NCBI RefSeq assembly: GCF_028657195.3 | Contig: NZ_JANCPR020000002.1 | Span: 186,001-250,000, forward strand | Length of the DNA stretch: 64,000 bases | Source of the DNA: Streptomyces iconiensis | Lineage (GTDB): Bacteria > Actinomycetota > Actinomycetes > Streptomycetales > Streptomycetaceae | Direction of reading: 5' to 3' | Shown here: positions 1 through 10,421 of the stretch, piece after piece | Layout: each line of letters starts with the position of its first letter | How positions within the stretch are numbered: the stretch's first letter is position 1 | The notes under the pieces: model-generated | What the model was told of the DNA's origin: nothing | Database searches by the model: none | What the model saw: the letters and a program-made list of their open reading frames with translations, nothing else | Position numbers and translations under genes: made by a program

Positions 1-165
1 TGGCACGCGCTGTCCCGTACGGCCCTCCACGCCGACGGCTTCCTCGGCTACGTCCAGGGCGTCGGCGACCGCCCCGAGTCCAGCCAGCCCGTCACCCGCG
101 ACACCACGGCCGACTTCGCGGTCGGCGCCTTCCTGCTGGCCGGTACGGAGCTGCTGAAGGTCTGA
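1..165 (+). CDS. GH105 unsaturated glycuronyl hydrolase, C-terminal fragment
   Basis: Only the last 54 codons are present; the gene begins before the window. The fragment ends with an ADFAVGAFLLAGTEL-type motif, which closes the (alpha/alpha)6 barrel of GH105/GH88 unsaturated rhamnogalacturonyl hydrolases (YteR/YesR type). Those enzymes remove unsaturated uronic acids from oligosaccharides made by polysaccharide lyases. The assignment rests on this short C-terminal signature alone, and the catalytic Asp lies outside the window. It is followed by a 289-bp gap before the chitinase and is probably a separate transcription unit. Confidence 0.6.
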   Translation, partial: WHALSRTALHADGFLGYVQGVGDRPESSQPVTRDTTADFAVGAFLLAGTELLKV

Positions 166-454
166 TCCTCTCCCGGCTCCCACCCCGGAAGGCGCCCCCG
201 CTCCCGCTCCCGCTCCGAAACAGGGGGCGGCCGGGGCCGGGTGAGGGCCGGGCGGGGGCCGGAGGAGGCCGGCCGGTGGTCAGCGCTCCGGGGGCAGGCG
301 GGGAGAGGAAGGGGCGGGCCAGGAACCGGAGTTCGCGCTGCCGCCGCACTCTTGACGCGAGCATGGCCGCCGTTATGGTCTAGGCCAACGAAGCCGGAGC
401 CCCCCACCCTCGCTCCCGCCGCGCTCCGGCCCACCCCCCACCTGGAGTTGCCCC
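166..454. other. Intergenic region upstream of the chitinase
   Basis: No gene is seen here. The stretch is very GC-rich with short repeats of a CGCTCC type near its start, and it carries the dre-like site reported separately. Open frames through it lack Streptomyces codon bias and recognisable products. Confidence 0.6.
374..389. promoter_or_regulatory. dre-like DasR operator upstream of the chitinase
   Basis: The core TGGTCTAGGCCA matches 11 of 12 positions of the core of the DasR site (full consensus ACTGGTCTAGACCAGT); the flanks match poorly. It lies about 65 bp upstream of the chitinase start. In streptomycetes DasR, a GntR-family repressor released by phosphorylated amino sugars, controls chitinases through such sites. 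Binding here is inferred from sequence only. Confidence 0.7.
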
Positions 455-1207
455 ATGCGCTCTCGCACACTCGGAATACTGACGGCCCTCGCGTCGGCCT
501 TCGCGCTGCTGGCCCTCGCCTGGCCCGCTTCGGCGGACAGGGCGGACGCGACGGACAGGCAGACGGCCGGATCCTCGTCGGCGGCGGCCGAATTCATCGT
601 CAGCGAGGCCCAGTTCAACCAGATGTTCCCGAACCGGAACTCCTTCTACACGTACAGCGGCCTCACCGCGGCACTCGACGCCTACCCCGAGTTCACCCGG
701 ACCGGCAGCGAGACCGTACGCAAGCAGGAGGCCGCCGCCTTCCTCGCCAACGTCAGCCACGAGACCGGCGGACTGGTGCACGTCGTGGAGCAGGACACCT
801 CCAACTACCCGCACTACTGCGACGACAGCAAGCCCTACGGCTGCCCCGCCGGACGTGACAAGTACTACGGCCGCGGCCCCATCCAGCTGAGCTGGAACTT
901 CAACTACAAGGCGGCGGGCGACGCGCTCGGCATCGACCTGCTCAACAACCCCGACCTCGTCCAGAACGACGCGGCCGTCGCCTGGAAGACCGGCCTGTGG
1001 TACTGGAACACCCAGACAGGTCCCGGCACCATGACGCCGCACAACGCCATGGTCAACGGCGCCGGATTCGGCGAGACCATCCGCGCCATCAACGGCAGCC
1101 TGGAGTGCGACGGAGGCAACCCGGGGCAGGTCCAGAGCCGCGTCGACACCTACAAGCGGTTCGCGCAGGTCCTCGGCGTCGACCCCGGCGGCAATCTGAG
1201 CTGCTGA
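455..1207 (+). CDS. Secreted GH19 chitinase (no chitin-binding domain)
   Basis: A 250-residue secreted endochitinase that cleaves beta-1,4-GlcNAc polymers. Residues 1 to about 28 are a typical Sec signal peptide (MRSR, hydrophobic core, ASA-type cleavage site). The mature part is a compact class IV-like GH19 domain: the HETGG motif gives the likely acid Glu103, with the second catalytic residue Glu112 in VVEQDTSNY, then YYGRGPIQLSWNFNY. Paired cysteines (HYCDD, YGCPAG, LECDGG, and the C-terminal Cys) fit disulfides. There is no carbohydrate-binding module, unlike many streptomycete GH19 enzymes, so it resembles ChiG. It is transcribed alone, with a dre-like site upstream and a strong hairpin after it. 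Confidence 0.93.
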   Translation: MRSRTLGILTALASAFALLALAWPASADRADATDRQTAGSSSAAAEFIVSEAQFNQMFPNRNSFYTYSGLTAALDAYPEFTRTGSETVRKQEAAAFLANVSHETGGLVHVVEQDTSNYPHYCDDSKPYGCPAGRDKYYGRGPIQLSWNFNYKAAGDALGIDLLNNPDLVQNDAAVAWKTGLWYWNTQTGPGTMTPHNAMVNGAGFGETIRAINGSLECDGGNPGQVQSRVDTYKRFAQVLGVDPGGNLSC

Positions 1208-1238
1208 CCCCACTCCCCGCTCTCTCCCGCACTCTCAC

Positions 1239-1270
1239 GCTCCCGGGGCGAACCCACACGCCCCGGGAGC
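1239..1270 (+). terminator. Hairpin terminator after the chitinase
   Basis: A perfect 12-bp stem (GCTCCCGGGGCG with its complement) has an 8-nt loop and begins 32 nt after the chitinase stop codon. There is no U-tract, as is common in Streptomyces. Confidence 0.75.
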
Positions 1271-1288
1271 TCCGCGCGACCGAGAGGG

Positions 1289-1319
1289 CCGGGCCCTGCC
1301 GCGGGACAGCAGGGCCCGG
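1289..1319. terminator. Second hairpin between chitinase and kdpC
   Basis: An 11-bp perfect stem (CCGGGCCCTGC with its complement) with a 9-nt loop lies between the convergent chitinase and kdpC genes. Its symmetry suits bidirectional termination, including of the kdp operon. Confidence 0.65.
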
Positions 1320-1380
1320 CGGCCCAACGGCGGGCAGCGGCAGCCTGGTTGCGGGCTGTCGCCCGGGGGAGGGCTGCGGG

Positions 1381-1992
1381 CTAGTTCCGGGCGGCGGCCC
1401 GGAGCGCGGCGTTCAGCTCCAGGACGTTCACATGCGGCTGCCCGAGGAAGCCCGCCGTCCTCCCGTCCGTGTGCGCGTCGACCAGCTTGCGTACGGCCCC
1501 GGCCGACAGCCCGTTCTCGCGTGCGATCCGTGCGGTCTGGATGTCCGCGTACGCAGGCGAGATGTGCGGGTCGATCGCGGACGAGGACCCGGTGACCGCG
1601 TCCTTGGGCACCACGGAGACCGGCACGCCGTTGAAGGCGGCGACCGAGGCGCGCGCCTTACGGACCTTCTTCACCAACGTGGGGTCGCTCGCCCCGAGTT
1701 GGCTGGAGCCCGTGGCCCGGGGGTCGTAGCCGGAGTTCGAGGGCCGGCCCTGGAAGAACCGGGGGTCGGGCTTGTCGGAGCCCGGCAGGTTCCAGGACTG
1801 CCCGATGAGCGAGGAGCCCACCTCCTTGCCCTTGTCCTTCACCACGGAGCCGTTCGCCTTGTCGTGGAACGCCGCCTGCGCGACGCCCGTCACGGCCAGT
1901 GGATAGATGACGCCGGTCACGAGGGTGAGGACGAGGAGGGCGCGGAAAGCGGCCCATGCGAGCCGTCCCGTACTGCGTACAGAAGAATTCAC
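1381..1992 (-). CDS. kdpC: Potassium-transporting ATPase subunit KdpC
   Basis: The 203-residue accessory subunit of the KdpFABC high-affinity K+ pump, thought to stabilise the complex and assist nucleotide binding to KdpB. One N-terminal transmembrane helix (about residues 12 to 36, LLVLTLVTGVIYPLAVTG) is followed by the periplasmic domain with family motifs SLIGQ, FQGRPS, GYDP, ATGSSQLG and SAIDPHISPAYA, and a C-terminal LGQPHVNVLELNAAL. It lies 5 nt after kdpB in the kdp operon. It is slightly longer than the E. coli protein, which is usual for actinobacteria. A KdpDE sensor pair does not follow it in this window. Confidence 0.96.
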   Translation of the reverse strand: MNSSVRSTGRLAWAAFRALLVLTLVTGVIYPLAVTGVAQAAFHDKANGSVVKDKGKEVGSSLIGQSWNLPGSDKPDPRFFQGRPSNSGYDPRATGSSQLGASDPTLVKKVRKARASVAAFNGVPVSVVPKDAVTGSSSAIDPHISPAYADIQTARIARENGLSAGAVRKLVDAHTDGRTAGFLGQPHVNVLELNAALRAAARN

Positions 1993-1997
1993 GGGGA

Positions 1998-4117
<2,120 letters not shown>

Positions 4118-4118
<1 letters not shown>

Positions 4119-5779
4119 CAGGAGAGTCCCTCCGCGAGCGGCCCCAGAGCGAGGGCCGGGAAGAAGGTGAGACCGGTGACGATCAGCACGCAGCCGACCA
4201 GCACGCCGGTGAAGAGGGGTTTTTCGGTGCGCAGCGTGCCCGCTGTCGCGGGTACGGGCGTCTGTTCGGCGAGCGACCCGGCCAGTGCGAGCACGAACAC
4301 CATGGGCAGGAAGCGGCCGAGCAGCATGCACAGCCCGATGGTGGTGTTGAAGAACGGGGTGTCGGCGCCGAATCCGGCGAAGGCGCTGCCGTTGTTGTTG
4401 GAGCCCGAGGTGTACGCGTACAGGACCTCGCTGAACCCGTGGGCCCCGATGTTGGTCATGGCCTCCTTGCCGTCGGGCAGCGCCATGGCGAGCGCGGTGC
4501 CGCCGAGGACGAGGGCGGGGGTGACGAGGATGTAGCAGGCCGCGAACTTGATCTGGCGGGTGCCGATCTTCTTGCCCAGGTACTCGGGCGTACGCCCCAC
4601 CATCAGGCCGGAGAGGAAGACGGCGACGACCGCCATGACGAGCATGCCGTAGAGCCCTGATCCGACGCCTCCCGGCGCGATCTCGCCCAGCATCATGCCG
4701 AGCAGGGTCACTCCCCCTCCGAAGGCGGTGAAGGAGTCGTGGAACGAGTTGACCGCTCCCGTCGAGGTCATCGTCGTCGAGACCGCGAACAGGGAGGAGG
4801 AGCCTTCCCCGAACCGCTGTTCCTTGCCCTCCATGGCCCCGCCGGCGAGCTGCGCCGCCGTACCGGGGTGCGCGTACTCGGAGACCGTGACGACCACGAC
4901 GGCGGCGAGCCAGATGGCGCCCATCGCGGCGAGGATCGCGTACCCCTGCCGGACGCTGCCGACCATCTTTCCGAAGGTGCGGGTCAGCGAGAACGGGATG
5001 AGGAGGATCAGGAAGATCTCCAGCAGGTTGCTGAAACCGTTCGGGTTCTCGTACGGGTGGGAGGAGTTGGCGTTGAAGAAGCCGCCGCCGTTGGTGCCCA
5101 GCTCCTTGACCGCCTCCTGGGAGGCCACGGGCCCGCCCGGGAGATGCTGGGCGCTCCCGGAGAGGGTGTGCACCTCGTGCATCCCGGCGAAGTTCTGGAC
5201 GGCGCCGGCCGCCACCAGCAGAATCGCGCTGACGAACGCGATCGGCAGCAGGATCCGGACGACCCCGCGCACCAGGTCGGACCAGAAGTTGCCCAGCTCG
5301 CCCGTACGCGACCTGGCGAAGCCGCGCACGAGGGCGACGGCGACGGCGATGCCCACGGCGGCCGAGACGAAGTTCTGCACCGCCAGGCCGGTCATCTGCG
5401 TGAGGTGGCCCATGGCCGACTCACCCGCGTACGACTGCCAGTTGGTGTTGGAGACGAACGAGGCCGCTGTGTTGAACGCCTGATCGGGGTCGATGGGCTT
5501 GAACCCCAGCGACATCGGCAGCTTGTCCTGAAGCCGCTGCATCGCGTAGAGGAAGAGCACCCCGACGGCGGAGAAGGCGAGGACGGCCCGCAGGTAGGCG
5601 GGCCAGCGCATCTCCGCTGCCGGGTTGGCGCCGACGCAGCGGTAGATCCACTTCTCGACGCGCAGATGTCTCTTGGAGCTGTAGACGGCGGCCATGTAGT
5701 CGCCGAGGGGCCGGTGCACCAGCGCCAGCGCGCCGATGAGCGCGATGAGCTGGAGCACGTCAGCGAGGATCGGACTCAT
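4118..5779 (-). CDS. kdpA: Potassium-transporting ATPase subunit KdpA
   Basis: The 553-residue membrane subunit that binds and conducts K+, related to the Trk/Ktr/HKT superfamily. Four pore-loop signatures are visible: [57 protein letters not shown] and [10 protein letters not shown]; each holds a selectivity-filter glycine. About ten hydrophobic helices span the protein. It starts 8 nt after kdpF and overlaps kdpB by one base. Length matches the family (about 550 to 560). Confidence 0.97.
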
Positions 5780-5787
5780 GTCGGCGC

Positions 5788-5877
5788 TCAGAACCTCTCC
5801 GGAAAGAGGAGGGCGAGGACGAGGTAACCCAGCAGAGAGACGGCGACAACAAGCCCGGTGACGTTCTCGACGCTCAC
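5788..5877 (-). CDS. kdpF: Small KdpF subunit
   Basis: A 29-residue single-helix membrane peptide ([11 protein letters not shown], hydrophobic stretch, ending LLFPERF) matching KdpF, which stabilises the KdpABC complex. The start is GTG at 5877, which overlaps the stop of the preceding 27-residue ORF as GTGA, so translation is probably coupled. The LFPERF ending is typical of KdpF. It is followed by kdpA after 8 nt. Confidence 0.88.
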   Translation of the reverse strand: MSVENVTGLVVAVSLLGYLVLALLFPERF

Positions 5878-5957
5878 AGCTTGTCCACTCCCCTGGCGAT
5901 GAGCGCCACCAGCGCGAAGACGACGAGCGTGGTGACGACGAAGGCCAGATCGGCCAT
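5874..5957 (-). CDS. 27-residue membrane peptide, first ORF of the kdp operon
   Basis: ATG at 5957 preceded by a good ribosome-binding site (AGGAG), then a 27-codon frame starting [13 protein letters not shown] and ending ARGVDKL, with one predicted membrane helix. Its TGA overlaps the GTG of kdpF by four bases (GTGA). Its position and membrane character suggest a second tiny Kdp-associated subunit or a translational leader for kdpF; neither role is shown by the sequence. Similar short proteins occur before kdpF in other streptomycetes to my knowledge, but they have no established function. Confidence 0.7.
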   Translation of the reverse strand: MADLAFVVTTLVVFALVALIARGVDKL

Positions 5958-6253
5958 CGTGTGCTCCTAGGTGGTGTGCGGTGTTCCTGACACCACCAGA
6001 GAACCCCTGTTCCAGGCGCTCACCGCTTCCGTTGACGACCCCCATACGCACGCCAGGGCGCTCTTGACGGGCCCCATACGTCCTTGACGCGTCACATACG
6101 CGGTTTGCGGGGTGCCAGGTGGCCGGAAACCTCCGGCGCGGCCCCGGGTCGCGGAACCGGACGCCAGGTCGCGGAGCCGGACGCCGGGGGCCTCCGCCCG
6201 TCCCTTGTCAAGCCCTGGGCACGAGGCACCGGCTGCCCGGTAGCGTCGCCGCC
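5958..6253. other. Divergent intergenic region, kdp versus helicase-like gene
   Basis: 296 bp holding the promoters of the kdp operon (leftward) and of the rightward helicase-associated gene. The clear structure is a set of three 17-bp direct repeats, reported separately. No other ORF is supported. Confidence 0.6.
6032..6100. promoter_or_regulatory. Three 17-bp direct repeats upstream of the kdp operon
   Basis: TTGACGACCCCCATACG (6032 to 6048), TTGACGGGCCCCATACG (6064 to 6080) and TTGACGCGTCACATACG (6084 to 6100) share TTGACG and CATACG at fixed spacing; pairwise identity is 13 to 15 of 17. The starts are 32 and 20 bp apart, 75 to 143 bp upstream of the first kdp ORF. Direct repeats of this size are typical of sites for OmpR-family regulators such as KdpE, but the regulator is not identified. 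TTGACG also resembles a -35 element. Confidence 0.6.
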
Positions 6254-8818
6254 ATGAGCAGTACGTCCCAGGGATCCCCGCTGACCGCGTGGCTGCGCGG
6301 CCTGACCGAAGAGAATCTGCACGGTGTGCTCACCGTCCGCCCGGACGCGGTGGCCCCGCCCGAGCCGCACTCCCTCAGCGAACTGGCCGACCGCCTCCAG
6401 CGCCCCGCCTCGGTGGCTCTCGCGCTGCGGCGGCTGCCGCTGCCGTGCCTTCAGGCGGCCGAGGCCCTCGCCGCTCTGGGCGACCGCGCCGCTCCCGACG
6501 ATCTCAAGGACCTCCTGGAGCCCGTCGAGGACACCGCGCAGCCGGCGGGCTGCGAGGCGGAACACGCAGAACACACGGAGAGCACGGAGAGCACGGCATT
6601 CGATTCCGTCGATTCCGTACTCACCGAGCTGGCGGCCCACGCGCTGGTATGGCCCGACGGGCAGGGGCTCCTGCGGTCCGCCGCTCCGCTGCGCCGTCTC
6701 TGGGAAGCGCCGCTCGGGTTCGGCCCTGGCCTGGCGGAACTGCTCGGCACCTGCTCCTCCGACGAGCTGCGCGGAATGGTGACGGCGCTCGGTCTGCGTG
6801 CCGTCGGCAACCGCAAACAGCAGCGGTTGGACGCCCTGCTCGCACACCACCGGGACCCGCGCTCGGTCCTGCCCCTCGTGGCAAGCGCACCCCGGGCGGC
6901 CCGCGAACTCCTGGAAGAACACGCGTTCTCCGGCCCGGCCGCCCCCGACGAGCCGGCCATCATGTTCGGCTCCCCCGGATCGGCGGACCGCTCAACTCCG
7001 GGCCTGCTCTGGTGCGTTGAACGCGGCCTGCTCGTACACGCCCGCGGCGCTTACGGCCCCGCGCTGATGCCGGCGGAGATCGCCCTGTTCCTGCGCGGTC
7101 CCGACTGGCACGCCCCCTTCGCCCCGCACCCTCCGGACATCGACCTGACCCCCGTCACCACGAAGGAGGCGGAACGGGAGACGTCCGCCGCAGCCGCGTC
7201 CTTCGTGGGCATGGCGACCGCCGTACTGTCCGAGTGCGCCGGCGCCCCACCGCAGCGCCTGAAGTCCGGCGGCGTCGGCGTCCGCGAACTGACCCGGCTC
7301 GGCAAGGCCGTCCAGTGCGAACAGGCCGCTGTCCGACTGGTCCTGGAGTGCGCCAGGGCCTGTGGGCTGCTGTCCGTCGACAACGACAGGTACGCGGTCA
7401 CCGAGGCGTACGACACCTGGTCACGCCAGGAGCCGGCGCAGCGGCTGGTGCCGCTGCTGCGCGCGTGGTGGCACTTCCCCGGAACGCCCTCCCTCTCCCG
7501 CGACGCGGACGGCAAGGCGCTCCCCGCGCTGGACAACGCGCAGCTCTGCGACGGATGCGTGCAGGCCAGGCAGGGCCTGCTGGCCGCCGCCGGCGCGCTG
7601 CCACCCGGACACGGCGCCAAGGCCCCGGAGGAGCTGGCCACGCGCGTCGCCTGGTACCGCCCGTACGCCGATTCGCCCGCACAGGACACCACGCCCTTCG
7701 CGACCGCCGTCCGGGAGGCCGAGACCCTGGGCGTCCTCGCCCGCGGCGCCCTCTCCCCGCTCGGCGAGGCGCTGCGCACCCGTACGCACACCGCCCCCGG
7801 CTCCCTCACCAGCACCGACGCGGACACGGACACGGACGCCGACGCCGACGCCGACGCCGACGAGCTACGCGAACAGGCGGCCCGGCTGCTCCCCCGCGCC
7901 ACGCACACCGCCCGGTTCGGCGCCGACCTGACCGCGGTCGTACCCGGCGTACCCACGGCACAACTGGCCGCGCTGCTGGACCTGGCGGCCGACCGGGAGG
8001 CACGCAGCGCGGCATCCGTATGGCGGTTCGGCCCGTCCAGCGTGCGAAGGGCGCTGGACACCGGGCACACCGCCGAGTCCCTCGAAGCCGAACTCACCGC
8101 GCACTGCGAGGCCCCGCTCCCCCAGACCCTCACCTACCTCCTCGCCGACACCGCACGCCGCCACGGGCACATCCGCGTGGCCCCGGCGTCCTGCGTGATC
8201 CACAGCGCCGACGAGGCCCTCATCTCGGAGATCGCCGTACACCGCGCCCTGGCCAAGCTGAAGCTGCGGCGCCTGGCGCCCACCGTCCTGCTCAGCGCCG
8301 CACCCCTGGACACCGCGCTGGCGGCCCTGCGCACGGAGGGCTACGCACCCGTGGCGGAGTCCGCCGACGGTGCGGCCCGCGTCGAAAGCCCCGCACGGCG
8401 CCGTGCGGCGCGGGTACCCCGCCCCCGGAGCACCCCGCGCAACGCCGCACTCCCCGCCTCCCCCGACACCCGGGCCCTGGCAGGAAAGCTCCTGGCCGCG
8501 CCCCCCTCACCCCCGCCTCCCGCACCCCTCCAGGGCGGCCCCCCGTACGGCACGGACACGGAGGAGATCGTCGACGGCTGCGCCGCCGGCCTCTCCCTGG
8601 CCGACTCCCGCCAGCTCGCGCACGCCATCGACCACGAGGAGGCCGTCACCATCGAGTACACCGCCGCCTCGGGCAACACCACGGTCCGCACCCTCACCCA
8701 ACTCGAACTCGATCCCCCGTACCTCTACGCCTGGTGCCACCTGCGCGACGACGAACGCGTCTTCGCCCTCTCCCGCATCCACGGCGTGATGCCCGCGTGG
8801 CGGGGAGACGCCGAATAA
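6254..8818 (+). CDS. Helicase-associated (XPB/Ssl2 N-terminal-like) and WYL domain protein
   Basis: An 854-residue cytoplasmic protein of the actinobacterial helicase C-terminal domain family (Helicase_C_3). The N-terminal half has tandem winged-helix-like segments; the region around residues 550 to 700 (AARLLPRATHTARFGADLTAVVPGVPT, then HGHIRVAPASCVI) matches the helicase-associated domain. No Walker A or DEAH motifs are present, so it is not itself a helicase. The last about 75 residues (AIDHEEAVTIEY, then RVFALSRIHGV) form a WYL-like ligand-sensing domain. An Asp/Ala/Thr repeat (about residues 522 to 536) is a flexible linker. Start ATG at 6254 was chosen because an upstream extension lacks coding character. 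Its role is unknown; regulation or DNA repair is inferred. Confidence 0.8.
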   Translation: MSSTSQGSPLTAWLRGLTEENLHGVLTVRPDAVAPPEPHSLSELADRLQRPASVALALRRLPLPCLQAAEALAALGDRAAPDDLKDLLEPVEDTAQPAGCEAEHAEHTESTESTAFDSVDSVLTELAAHALVWPDGQGLLRSAAPLRRLWEAPLGFGPGLAELLGTCSSDELRGMVTALGLRAVGNRKQQRLDALLAHHRDPRSVLPLVASAPRAARELLEEHAFSGPAAPDEPAIMFGSPGSADRSTPGLLWCVERGLLVHARGAYGPALMPAEIALFLRGPDWHAPFAPHPPDIDLTPVTTKEAERETSAAAASFVGMATAVLSECAGAPPQRLKSGGVGVRELTRLGKAVQCEQAAVRLVLECARACGLLSVDNDRYAVTEAYDTWSRQEPAQRLVPLLRAWWHFPGTPSLSRDADGKALPALDNAQLCDGCVQARQGLLAAAGALPPGHGAKAPEELATRVAWYRPYADSPAQDTTPFATAVREAETLGVLARGALSPLGEALRTRTHTAPGSLTSTDADTDTDADADADADELREQAARLLPRATHTARFGADLTAVVPGVPTAQLAALLDLAADREARSAASVWRFGPSSVRRALDTGHTAESLEAELTAHCEAPLPQTLTYLLADTARRHGHIRVAPASCVIHSADEALISEIAVHRALAKLKLRRLAPTVLLSAAPLDTALAALRTEGYAPVAESADGAARVESPARRRAARVPRPRSTPRNAALPASPDTRALAGKLLAAPPSPPPPAPLQGGPPYGTDTEEIVDGCAAGLSLADSRQLAHAIDHEEAVTIEYTAASGNTTVRTLTQLELDPPYLYAWCHLRDDERVFALSRIHGVMPAWRGDAE

Positions 8819-8829
8819 GCCGTACGAGG

Positions 8830-9066
8830 TCAATGCACCCGCTCCCGCAGCAGTTCGGCGAGCCGGTGCGCCGTCTCCAGCGGACACCGCCCGAGTTCCA
8901 CCAGCGGGTGCGGATCAATGGAGCGCGTGCACGAGAGCAGGTCGATGCCGAGGGAGGGGAGAGTGACACCCACCGCGACGAGCGCGTCCTGAAGGTTGAG
9001 TACGGCCTGCTCAGCGGCCGTGATCGCGGACAGGGAGTCACGGTGACGGGCGGGCTCGGGAGTCAT
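8830..9066 (-). CDS. Small conserved hypothetical protein divergent from the XRE regulator
   Basis: A 78-residue protein starting MTPEPARHRDSLSAITAAEQAV; a longer start at 9102 would give 90 residues. It is mostly helical with a conserved-looking HPLVELGRCPLETAHRLAELLRE end. Its placement, divergent from an XRE(DUF5753)-DUF397 pair, resembles the third small gene seen in many streptomycete abaA/whiJ-like clusters. No catalytic motif is seen. It ends 11 bp from the stop of the convergent helicase-like gene. Confidence 0.65.
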   Translation of the reverse strand: MTPEPARHRDSLSAITAAEQAVLNLQDALVAVGVTLPSLGIDLLSCTRSIDPHPLVELGRCPLETAHRLAELLRERVH

Positions 9067-9193
9067 GGGCGGCGGCCTTTCAGGCGAGCGACTGGTTGTC
9101 ACGTTACGTACTCACAGCGTGACCGCGCCGCGTAGGCTCCAGAAAGGGGAACCGACCCAGCAAGAGCCCTGTAACGACAGGACGTTGAGCGCC

Positions 9194-10027
9194 ATGACCC
9201 AGCCGAAGAATCTCGATCCGTTCACCTCACCCAAGACCTTCTACGGCGCCGAACTGCGCCGCCACCGCGAGGACGCCGGCCTCTCCCAGGACCAGCTCGG
9301 CGAGCGGGTGTTCTGCTCAGGCGCGTACATCGGCCAGTTCGAATCCGCGATCCGGCGCCCGCAGGTGGCCTTCTCAAAGCAGTTCGACGACACCTTCCAC
9401 TCCGGCGAGCACTTCCAGCGGCTGTGCCGGCTGGTGCACGAGGCGGAGAAGCATCCGGAGTACTACGCGGACGCCGCGGAACTGGAGAAGCTCGCGAAGA
9501 CGATCTGCGAGTACTCGCCCATGTTGGTGCCGGGCTTCCTCCAGACCGAGGCATACGCAAGGGCACTCAGCCGAGCGACACAGCCGCTAGCTTCTGAAGA
9601 AGAAATCGAGAGGCACGTCAAGACGCGAATGGATCGAGCCCGGCAACTACTCGATCCAACAGGCCCCAAGTTGTGGGCGATCCTCCACGAGGCAGCCCTC
9701 CGGATCACCGTCGGCAGCCCAGAGGTGATGCGCGAACAGTTGCTCCACATCGCAGAGATCGCCCGCACTCGCGGTGCCCTGGTGCAGGTGCAGCCGAATT
9801 CCGCAGGCCCGCACCCGTTCATGATGGGAACTGTGCTTCTCATGACCTTCGATGACGCACCGTCTGTCGTCTACTCCGAAGGCGCCCATAGCGGCCAACT
9901 CATCGACGACCCAGCGCTGGTGGAGCGCAACCAGGAGTCATACGATCTGGCCAGGGCCGCCGCGCTGTCGCCGGAGGCGTCCCAGGCCCTGATCGCATCG
10001 GCGACGAAGGACTACACGACACCATGA
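9194..10027 (+). CDS. XRE-family regulator with DUF5753 (WhiJ-like)
   Basis: A 277-residue DNA-binding protein. The N-terminal helix-turn-helix spans about residues 14 to 70 (AELRRHREDAGLSQDQLGERVF, then YIGQFESAIRRP). The rest is the DUF5753 domain (YSPMLVPGFLQTEAYARAL to the C-terminus). Such proteins pair with DUF397 partners and are expanded in streptomycetes; WhiJ and AbaA-cluster members affect development. Its stop overlaps the next gene as ATGA. Codon use is more AT-rich than the neighbours (for example around 9640 to 9680), consistent with a mobile accessory family. Start ATG at 9194 follows an AGGA-type ribosome-binding site. Confidence 0.92.
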   Translation: MTQPKNLDPFTSPKTFYGAELRRHREDAGLSQDQLGERVFCSGAYIGQFESAIRRPQVAFSKQFDDTFHSGEHFQRLCRLVHEAEKHPEYYADAAELEKLAKTICEYSPMLVPGFLQTEAYARALSRATQPLASEEEIERHVKTRMDRARQLLDPTGPKLWAILHEAALRITVGSPEVMREQLLHIAEIARTRGALVQVQPNSAGPHPFMMGTVLLMTFDDAPSVVYSEGAHSGQLIDDPALVERNQESYDLARAAALSPEASQALIASATKDYTTP

Positions 10028-10236
10028 GCACCGCACATGACCTAAGCGCCGCAATCTGGCGCACCTCGTCGTACACCAACGGCGAAGGCGGCGCCTGCGT
10101 CCAGGTCGCCGACGGCTTCCCGGAGATCATGCCCGTACGGGACAGCAAGCTCGACGGGGACCCGACCCTCATCTTCCCGACCCAGGCGTGGGGAGCCTTC
10201 GTTACTGCCGTCAAGGGCAACTTTCTCAGCGCCTGA
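10024..10236 (+). CDS. DUF397 protein, partner of the XRE regulator
   Basis: A 70-residue protein with the DUF397 pattern: W-x-T-S-S-Y (WRTSSYTNGEGGACVQVA), then VRDSK and a C-terminal W-x-x-F. It overlaps the regulator gene by four bases (ATGA), so the two are co-translated. DUF397 proteins are thought to act with their HTH partner in a switch resembling toxin/antitoxin or anti-activator control; the exact role is unknown. Confidence 0.92.
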   Translation: MSTAHDLSAAIWRTSSYTNGEGGACVQVADGFPEIMPVRDSKLDGDPTLIFPTQAWGAFVTAVKGNFLSA

Positions 10237-10260
10237 CCCCACATCGACTCGATCGGCCAC

Positions 10261-10289
10261 AGCCCTGTCGCGAACGAAGCGGCAGGGCT
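10261..10289 (+). terminator. Hairpin after the XRE-DUF397 pair
   Basis: An 11-bp stem (AGCCCTGTCGC with its complement, one G-U pair) with a 7-nt loop begins 25 nt after the DUF397 stop codon. Confidence 0.6.
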
Positions 10290-10421
10290 GCCTCGCTTCG
10301 TGAGGGAACTGGGCGCCGGCGGTCGGCGCGTAGGCTGGCGCGGAACTTGGTGATCACGTGCCTGGGCGCACCCTTACGGCCCGGCGGCCGGCTGGATGAC
10401 GGAAGACGGAGGCGGCTTCGG

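Noticed and set aside
8817..9066. Toxin-antitoxin assignment for the small ORF and the XRE gene
   Set aside because: The small protein lacks any toxin signature and is divergent rather than in an operon with the HTH gene.
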